Translations under genes and position numbers: made by a program | In this document: positions 1 to 4,344 of the stretch, piece by piece | Layout: every line of letters begins with the position of its first letter | How positions within the stretch are numbered: the stretch's first letter is position 1 | NCBI GenBank assembly: GCA_031267115.1 | Contig: JAIRZS010000022.1 | Location: 1 to 6,706, forward strand | DNA: 6,706 nucleotides | From: Treponema sp. | GTDB taxonomy: Bacteria > Spirochaetota > Spirochaetia > Treponematales > Breznakiellaceae | Direction of reading: 5' to 3' | The notes under the pieces: model-generated | Database searches by the model: none | Seen by the model: only the letters and a program-made list of their open reading frames with translations | What the model was told of the DNA's origin: nothing

Positions 1-272
1 ACTGGATGCCCCGGAATCTGGAACGCCGGGTTGAACTTATGTTCCCGGTTCTGCAGGAAAATCTGCGCCGGCGGCTGCGGGAAATTCTGGAAGCCTATTT
101 CCGTGACAATACCCAGGCCAGGATCCTCGACGAAAACGGCAATTGGAACCTGCTGAACCCCGCGCCGGGGGAAAGCCCCTTTAGGATCCAGGAGTACCTG
201 CTTTCCCGGGCCGCAGCGGAGTACCCCGAGGCGTCCCGGACCGGGTTTACCGTGCGCCGGAGTCCCCCATAG
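1..272 (+). CDS. ppk1: Polyphosphate kinase 1, C-terminal end (5' truncated by window)
   Basis: This is the last ~90 residues of a polyphosphate kinase, the cytoplasmic enzyme that reversibly transfers the ATP gamma-phosphate onto a growing polyphosphate chain. The frame is open to the left edge: codon 3-5 is Trp and bases 1-2 (AC) fit a preceding Asp codon. The residues therefore read (D)WMPRNLERRVELMFPV, which matches the conserved PPK1 C-terminal motif (E. coli PPK has DWMTRN..NRVEV..PV). After it come the typical helix (LRRRLREILEAYFRDN), the T/KAR-like stretch (NTQARILDENGNW) and a final FRIQEYL segment. The ATG at position 6 is internal and not the start. The catalytic histidines lie upstream of the window, so activity cannot be judged. 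The stop is TAG at 270-272, and the ABC exporter gene starts 25 bp later on the same strand, so the two may share a transcript. The assignment rests on recognising this motif; the short length is the only limit. Confidence 0.88.
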   Translation, partial: WMPRNLERRVELMFPVLQENLRRRLREILEAYFRDNTQARILDENGNWNLLNPAPGESPFRIQEYLLSRAAAEYPEASRTGFTVRRSPP

Positions 273-286
273 GCCGCTCTTTTTAC

Positions 287-292
287 GGAGGA
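287..292 (+). promoter_or_regulatory. Ribosome binding site of the ABC exporter gene
   Basis: GGAGGA lies 5 nt before the ATG at 298, within the 25-bp gap after the ppk1 stop. It supports the ATG at 298 as the start. No convincing promoter or terminator hairpin is seen in the gap, although a short T run (280-284) precedes the site. Confidence 0.75.
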
Positions 293-297
293 TTTGT

Positions 298-2115
298 ATG
301 AAACATTTTGAAACGTTCAGGACGCGGTTTGCCTATGTCGGCAGGATGCTGCGGATTTTGTGGGAGATGGACAAGGGCTACCTGTTCCTGAATATCGCTG
401 ATATTGTCGTTTCGATTCCCAGGCCCTTTGTCGGCATGTTTCTCGTCAAAAGCTCCATCGACATGCTGACCAACGCCGCCCGCTTCGCGGACTATTTGCC
501 GCCGGTGCTGATCCTCCTAGCCCTGGGCCTTGTGCTCGAGATAGCTTCGTCCGTGCTTGCCAAATCGGCAATACTCAACTGCAACAGGATTACCAACAAA
601 ATGGAATTCATGATATTCGCCAAATCCATCGAGCTTGATTATGAAATGCTCCTGGACAAGGCCGTCATGGAAAAACGCCAGCGGGCCTTGAAGGTAAACA
701 GCCGGGGCTGCTTTAATATGCTTGCCGGGAATTTCAGGCAGATTGTGTCGGGGCTGATAACGATAGGCGGTATTTTATGGGTTATTTCGGGCATCGAATG
801 GTGGATAGTGCTGGTGGTCATTGCCATTGCGGCGATCAATACCATTGCGGCTTCCGCCAAGAGGAACACGCAGTACGCGATAGATAAGGAGATGGCCCCC
901 GGGGACAGAAAGTTCTTTTATATCAGAGGCCTTGATTCGGATGTGGGAAACGCAAAGGAACTGCGGGTTTATGATATGCTCGGCGGCATAACCGTCATGT
1001 ACCAGAATGCGGTCAATGATTTCTACCGTTTCATAGACCGGATACGGAATCTGGAAATCCGGGAGGAAGTGCTGCGGCATGTAACCGGGTTCGGGCTTAA
1101 TGTGGCGATGTACTGTTACCTGGGCTTCAAGCTGCTGGTAAAACGGCTTATCACCGTGGGCGATTTTTCCATGTACCTCAGCGCGATCCAGACTTTCAGC
1201 GGGACCCTTCAAAATGTTGTGAACGCGTACCTGGACATCAGCGTGAACGGCGAATATATAAAGGACTACCTCGACTACCTGGAAATACCGTCCCGTATAC
1301 AAAAGGGCGGCAGGGCCCTGTCCGGTTCCGGCCCCGGGGGCCCTGTCTTTACGCTGGAGAACGTCGGCTTTACCTATCCGTACCAGACCGCGCCGAGCGT
1401 TAAAAACGTCAGCCTGACCCTGAACGGCCGGGAGCGTCTCGCCATAGTCGGCGAAAACGGCGCGGGCAAAACCACGCTGATCAAGCTGCTCATGCGCCTG
1501 TTCGAGCCCACGGAAGGCCGGATTCTCCTCAACGGCATCGATATCCGGGAGATCGATTACCGGCAGTACCTGGGCCTGTTTTCCTCGGTGTTTCAGGACT
1601 ACAAACTCTTTGCCTTCCGTATTGCCGACAACATCACGTCCTTCAGGGACGGTCCCGTGGATACGGCGAAGATGGCGGACAGCCTGGCGAAGGCGGGGCT
1701 GGATGAAAAGATCGCGTCCCTGCCCAAGGGGACGGACACCTACCTCTACAAGTTCTACGAGGAAGACGGAGTGGAGCTTTCCGGCGGGGAATCCCAGAAG
1801 CTGGCCCTTGCCCGGGCCCTGTACAAGGACGCGCCGGTGGTTATCCTGGACGAGCCGACCGCGGCCCTGGACCCCCGGGCGGAGTACGAGATTTACACGC
1901 GGTTTTTCGAGATGGTCAAAGACAAGGCCGCGGTGTTCATCACCCACCGGCTGTCCAGCACCCGCTTTTGCGACCGCATCGTGGTGTTAAAAGACGGCTC
2001 CGTCGTGGAAACCGGAACCCACGATGCGCTGCTTGAGCGGGGCGGCTATTACGCGGATCTGTTCAACATGCAGGCGCGGTTTTACACGGATAATCCCCAT
2101 GAGGGATACTTCTAA
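298..2115 (+). CDS. ABC exporter, fused transmembrane and ATPase domains
   Basis: A complete 605-residue half-transporter of the ABC-B/type IV exporter kind. Two such chains normally pair in the inner membrane and use ATP to move a substrate outward. Residues 1-~325 form the membrane domain, with hydrophobic segments near 28-50, 66-88, 148-165, 168-185 and 263-282. A Gly/Pro-rich linker (~336-349) leads to the nucleotide-binding domain. Its motifs are all present: A-loop Tyr360, Walker A GENGAGKTT (385-393), Q-loop Gln433 (VFQDYKLF), signature LSGGESQ (494-500), Walker B VVILDEP with catalytic Glu519, D-loop AALD (522-525) and switch His550. It should therefore be a working ATPase. The start is the ATG at 298, which has a good ribosome binding site. 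Related exporters are often encoded as adjacent heterodimer pairs, but no second copy lies in this window, so it may be a homodimer or have a partner elsewhere. The substrate is unknown: no peptidase domain, precursor peptide or resistance gene is nearby. The stop overlaps that of the convergent beta-barrel gene. Confidence 0.93.
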   Translation: MKHFETFRTRFAYVGRMLRILWEMDKGYLFLNIADIVVSIPRPFVGMFLVKSSIDMLTNAARFADYLPPVLILLALGLVLEIASSVLAKSAILNCNRITNKMEFMIFAKSIELDYEMLLDKAVMEKRQRALKVNSRGCFNMLAGNFRQIVSGLITIGGILWVISGIEWWIVLVVIAIAAINTIAASAKRNTQYAIDKEMAPGDRKFFYIRGLDSDVGNAKELRVYDMLGGITVMYQNAVNDFYRFIDRIRNLEIREEVLRHVTGFGLNVAMYCYLGFKLLVKRLITVGDFSMYLSAIQTFSGTLQNVVNAYLDISVNGEYIKDYLDYLEIPSRIQKGGRALSGSGPGGPVFTLENVGFTYPYQTAPSVKNVSLTLNGRERLAIVGENGAGKTTLIKLLMRLFEPTEGRILLNGIDIREIDYRQYLGLFSSVFQDYKLFAFRIADNITSFRDGPVDTAKMADSLAKAGLDEKIASLPKGTDTYLYKFYEEDGVELSGGESQKLALARALYKDAPVVILDEPTAALDPRAEYEIYTRFFEMVKDKAAVFITHRLSSTRFCDRIVVLKDGSVVETGTHDALLERGGYYADLFNMQARFYTDNPHEGYF

Positions 2116-3497
2116 AATGTGTATGCTATTCCCGCCTTTACAAAACCGTTGTCCCGGTACTGCCCGAATTGCCCATCCTCGTTACCACCGAAAATGCCGC
2201 CCGAAAGTTCGACGGATACTGCGTCTTTTGTCCAGACCAGGGACGGTGTAATCAGGAAATCCCCGGCCTCCGGTTCCCATATAAGGGCGGCCCGCGCTTC
2301 AATCTCATCACGGAAAAATTTTTTGGAAAGGGCCGCGATGATCTGGGTGGACGTTATACCGGCGTCCGCTTCAACATCAAGGGGACTGCCCGCGATTTTG
2401 TTGTGCAGCAGCGTTATCGTTTCGTTGGCCTGTATGTTGAGGTTGACGCCCCACAACAGGTCGCGGTCAAAGCCGAAGGACCACGCGAGGTGCGGGTTGT
2501 ACACCGTACCGTCATCGCCACTTAAATCTTCGGTGATGTTTGCCGCCAGTTCTGTCCGGACGTTAAAGCCGAAGAGGACCTGCGCCCAGTCAACACCGAT
2601 TTGGTGGTAGGGGTTGTACACGAGGCTTACCACCGAAGGCAAAAGCGATGGCGGGGAAGATGGCGCAAAGGTCATGGTAACCGCCGGTTTTGTGAGCCGT
2701 CCGTACCAATACTGCACACCGACATCGGCGGGGCCTATGGTTGTGGTGAACCGCGCCCCAGCCTGGGCGTAATCGAAGGTTGCCGTATCGGGCCGGTTGA
2801 CCGGAACGCCGGCCGCCGCAAGCTGATCCAACTGCGCCATTTGGATCGGCCGCCAGCGGCCTTCTTCGGCAAGACGTATTGGTTCAAAGGTGGGGACAAA
2901 GACCCCTTCTATCCTGGAAAAGGAGCCGATGCGGTACGATGCGTGGATGAGCGGCCGGGCTATTTTGAGATTCATCACATCGCCGGGATCGGTCATTTCA
3001 GAGTTGTCCAGCGGGTTGATTACGTCCAGCGGGCCGAAGCTGTCGGCTTTGCCCCAGGTGAGTTTCCGCAAGCCCCCTTCAAGGTCAAGGCTGCCGAAAT
3101 ACGCGCGGAGGTATGCTTCATCAATCGCCATCGGCGCTGTTGCCGGGGAACCTGCCGGCGGCCGCAGGTTCAGGTTAATCACCGCATCGGCCCGGGATGT
3201 TTCCGCGGCAAAGTTAAGTTTGCCGGAGAATATGTCGCCCAACCGTGTGTGGGAAGCGCCCTCCGCAAAATCGTCAACGTAGCCCAACAACGAAGCGGAA
3301 ACTTCGCCGCCAATGGAGACGGCACGCGCCATGCTGCCCGGTATGCCTCCGCCTGACCGATCTTCCGCGGTTTCACCGTCAAATCCAAAGCCGAAACCGG
3401 AATCCTGAGCGGGAAGAGACAACGAGACAAAAAACAATAGGCAAGAAACCGCCGGCAGCGCGTGGACGCGCCGCATCGTCGAGGATGACGCTTTCAC
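2112..3497 (-). CDS. Outer-membrane beta-barrel protein, DUF1302-like porin
   Basis: A complete 461-residue secreted protein, probably an outer-membrane beta-barrel that forms the outer end of an export or uptake path. The N-terminus has a signal peptide (basic MRR at 8-10, hydrophobic LLFFVSLSL, likely cleavage after Ala30 in SLPA|QD). The mature protein opens with SGFGFGFDGE and a Gly/acidic stretch. It continues with alternating polar/hydrophobic strands and ends in AYTF, the aromatic C-terminus used by the BAM machinery. The motif WGKADSFGPLDVINPLD (148-164) and the later VFVPTFEPIRL resemble the DUF1302 family and related long-chain or hydrophobic-substrate barrels. The start is GTG at 3497. 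It is favoured over the internal ATG at 3476 because it has a strong ribosome binding site and overlaps the upstream stop by 4 bp (GTGA); the internal ATG has neither. This is the third gene of the MMPL/LolA-like operon. The family assignment is moderate; beta-barrel and outer-membrane location are more secure. The cargo is not shown by the sequence. Confidence 0.85.
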   Translation of the reverse strand: MKASSSTMRRVHALPAVSCLLFFVSLSLPAQDSGFGFGFDGETAEDRSGGGIPGSMARAVSIGGEVSASLLGYVDDFAEGASHTRLGDIFSGKLNFAAETSRADAVINLNLRPPAGSPATAPMAIDEAYLRAYFGSLDLEGGLRKLTWGKADSFGPLDVINPLDNSEMTDPGDVMNLKIARPLIHASYRIGSFSRIEGVFVPTFEPIRLAEEGRWRPIQMAQLDQLAAAGVPVNRPDTATFDYAQAGARFTTTIGPADVGVQYWYGRLTKPAVTMTFAPSSPPSLLPSVVSLVYNPYHQIGVDWAQVLFGFNVRTELAANITEDLSGDDGTVYNPHLAWSFGFDRDLLWGVNLNIQANETITLLHNKIAGSPLDVEADAGITSTQIIAALSKKFFRDEIEARAALIWEPEAGDFLITPSLVWTKDAVSVELSGGIFGGNEDGQFGQYRDNGFVKAGIAYTF

Positions 3498-4273
3498 CGT
3501 GCCCTCCCGGTTTCAAGATACGCGGTGGTAAAAACACTTTCCGGTATCGGGTCATCGTACTTGATGATGTCCATGTAGATGGTGGTGGACGTACCTGCCG
3601 CTACGGTGGAGACCCGGGTCTCTGCGGGGGTGTCGTGTCCCTGTACGGTGGTGTACCCTGACATTTCCATCACCTTGAGCAGGGCCCCGCGCCTGTTGTA
3701 CAGCTCGCTTTTGTAGACCCGGTAATTTGCCTTGTCTATCCAGGAAACGGTTTTGGAATACTGGTAATCCTCCGCCAGGGGCGCCGACTGGATAACATAG
3801 CAGGCCGCTCCGTTAAAGGACTCCTCCCGCAAAACGGTGTGGGTGTCGAGGCCGGTATCGCGGTCCATCATCGACATATCGTCGTAGGAAAAATCCGTTC
3901 CCATAAAATTGCCGCCGCTTTCGGATGCAGCAATGCGCCGTACCTTGCCAATGGCCGGCAGGTATATCCACTGATCGGACTTCCCCGACGCATTGTCCAT
4001 CGTCAAAAAGCGCGTGCCCCGCACCGTCGCGGGACTCTGGAACACGATGATCGCCCGGGCGTTACCCCTCGCGTCATCTTTGGCGTACTGGTCAATCATG
4101 CGCTCGGTGGTGGAACCGTCCCTTGCGGTAATCACCATACGCGACCGTGTCGACATGGTTTGCGCCGCTCTCAGGCCCTTTGCCCGTTCCATGATCTCCG
4201 CAGCGCTTTCCTGTGCGCCGACCGCGAGGGTAAATGCCGTCAGCATTGCCGTCAAAACAACAACTCGTTTCAT
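3494..4273 (-). CDS. LolA-like outer membrane lipoprotein-sorting protein, periplasmic
   Basis: A complete 259-residue periplasmic protein of the LolA-like 'outer membrane lipoprotein-sorting protein' group, which has a curved beta-sheet that can hold an acyl chain. A Sec signal peptide is clear (MKRVVVLTAMLTAFTLAVGA|QES, cleavage after Ala20). There is no lipobox cysteine; the only Cys is at 158, so the mature protein should be soluble. Family-type motifs are RGTRFLTMD (85-93), QWIYLPAIGKVRRI (101-114), GNFMGTDFSYDDM (121-133) and a C-terminal DDPIPESVF (240-248). The ATG at 4273 has a good ribosome binding site (AAGGAG) 7 nt upstream. Standard LolA is about 200 residues and pairs with LolB and LolCDE. 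This longer form sits between an MMPL transporter and a beta-barrel, so it more likely ferries a lipid or hydrophobic cargo from that transporter than serves general lipoprotein sorting; this is inference from context. The gene ends in TGA overlapping the next start. Confidence 0.87.
   Translation of the reverse strand: MKRVVVLTAMLTAFTLAVGAQESAAEIMERAKGLRAAQTMSTRSRMVITARDGSTTERMIDQYAKDDARGNARAIIVFQSPATVRGTRFLTMDNASGKSDQWIYLPAIGKVRRIAASESGGNFMGTDFSYDDMSMMDRDTGLDTHTVLREESFNGAACYVIQSAPLAEDYQYSKTVSWIDKANYRVYKSELYNRRGALLKVMEMSGYTTVQGHDTPAETRVSTVAAGTSTTIYMDIIKYDDPIPESVFTTAYLETGRAR
3502..3508 (-). promoter_or_regulatory. Ribosome binding site deciding the GTG start of the beta-barrel gene
   Basis: On the minus strand GGGAGGG ends 4 nt before the GTG codon at 3497-3495, inside the last codons of the LolA-like gene. 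The downstream ATG at 3476 has no comparable site, so the GTG start with a 4-bp stop/start overlap is preferred. This arrangement is typical of translational coupling. Confidence 0.7.
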
Positions 4274-4280
4274 GTTAAAA

Positions 4281-4287
4281 CTCCTTC
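4281..4287 (-). promoter_or_regulatory. Ribosome binding site of the LolA-like gene
   Basis: GAAGGAG on the minus strand lies 7 nt before the ATG at 4273 and fixes that start. It sits downstream of the hairpin at 4303-4330, so the hairpin itself would not cover it. Confidence 0.7.
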
Positions 4288-4302
4288 GGTAATTTAGTAA
4301 GC

Positions 4303-4330
4303 CGGTTTCAAGATTTTGGTTTTGAAACCG
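4303..4330 (-). other. Intercistronic hairpin between transporter and LolA-like genes
   Basis: A perfect 9-bp inverted repeat (CGGTTTCAA at 4303-4311, TTGAAACCG at 4322-4330) with a 10-nt loop lies in the 71-bp gap, 14 nt after the transporter's TAA. On the minus strand it is followed by GCTTACTAAATTAC rather than a T run, so it does not look like a classical intrinsic terminator. It could be a weak attenuator or an mRNA-stability element that sets the ratio of transporter to downstream proteins. The structure is seen directly; the role is inferred. Confidence 0.6.
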
Positions 4331-4344
4331 ACTCGTGCAGCGCG

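Noticed and set aside
164..184. GGGG-AAAG-CCCC hairpin followed by TTT in ppk1 as a terminator
   Set aside because: The stem is only about 4 bp, it lies within coding sequence, and only three T residues follow.
1330..1342. GGCCCCGGGGGCC palindrome in the ABC gene as a regulatory or insertion site
   Set aside because: It encodes part of the Gly/Pro-rich linker between the two domains; a single short GC palindrome here is readily explained by glycine and proline codons.
775..1947. Long open frame (390 codons) on the minus strand inside the ABC exporter gene
   Set aside because: It is antisense to a gene with every ABC motif intact, its translation has no recognisable domain, and it has the composition expected from the codon bias of the sense strand.
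3440..3443. Possible lipoprotein signal (PAVSC, Cys19) in the beta-barrel protein
   Set aside because: Position -3 is Ala rather than Leu/Val/Ile, the Cys precedes the main hydrophobic run, and a better signal-peptidase I site (SLPA|QD) follows; the product looks like a barrel, not a lipoprotein.
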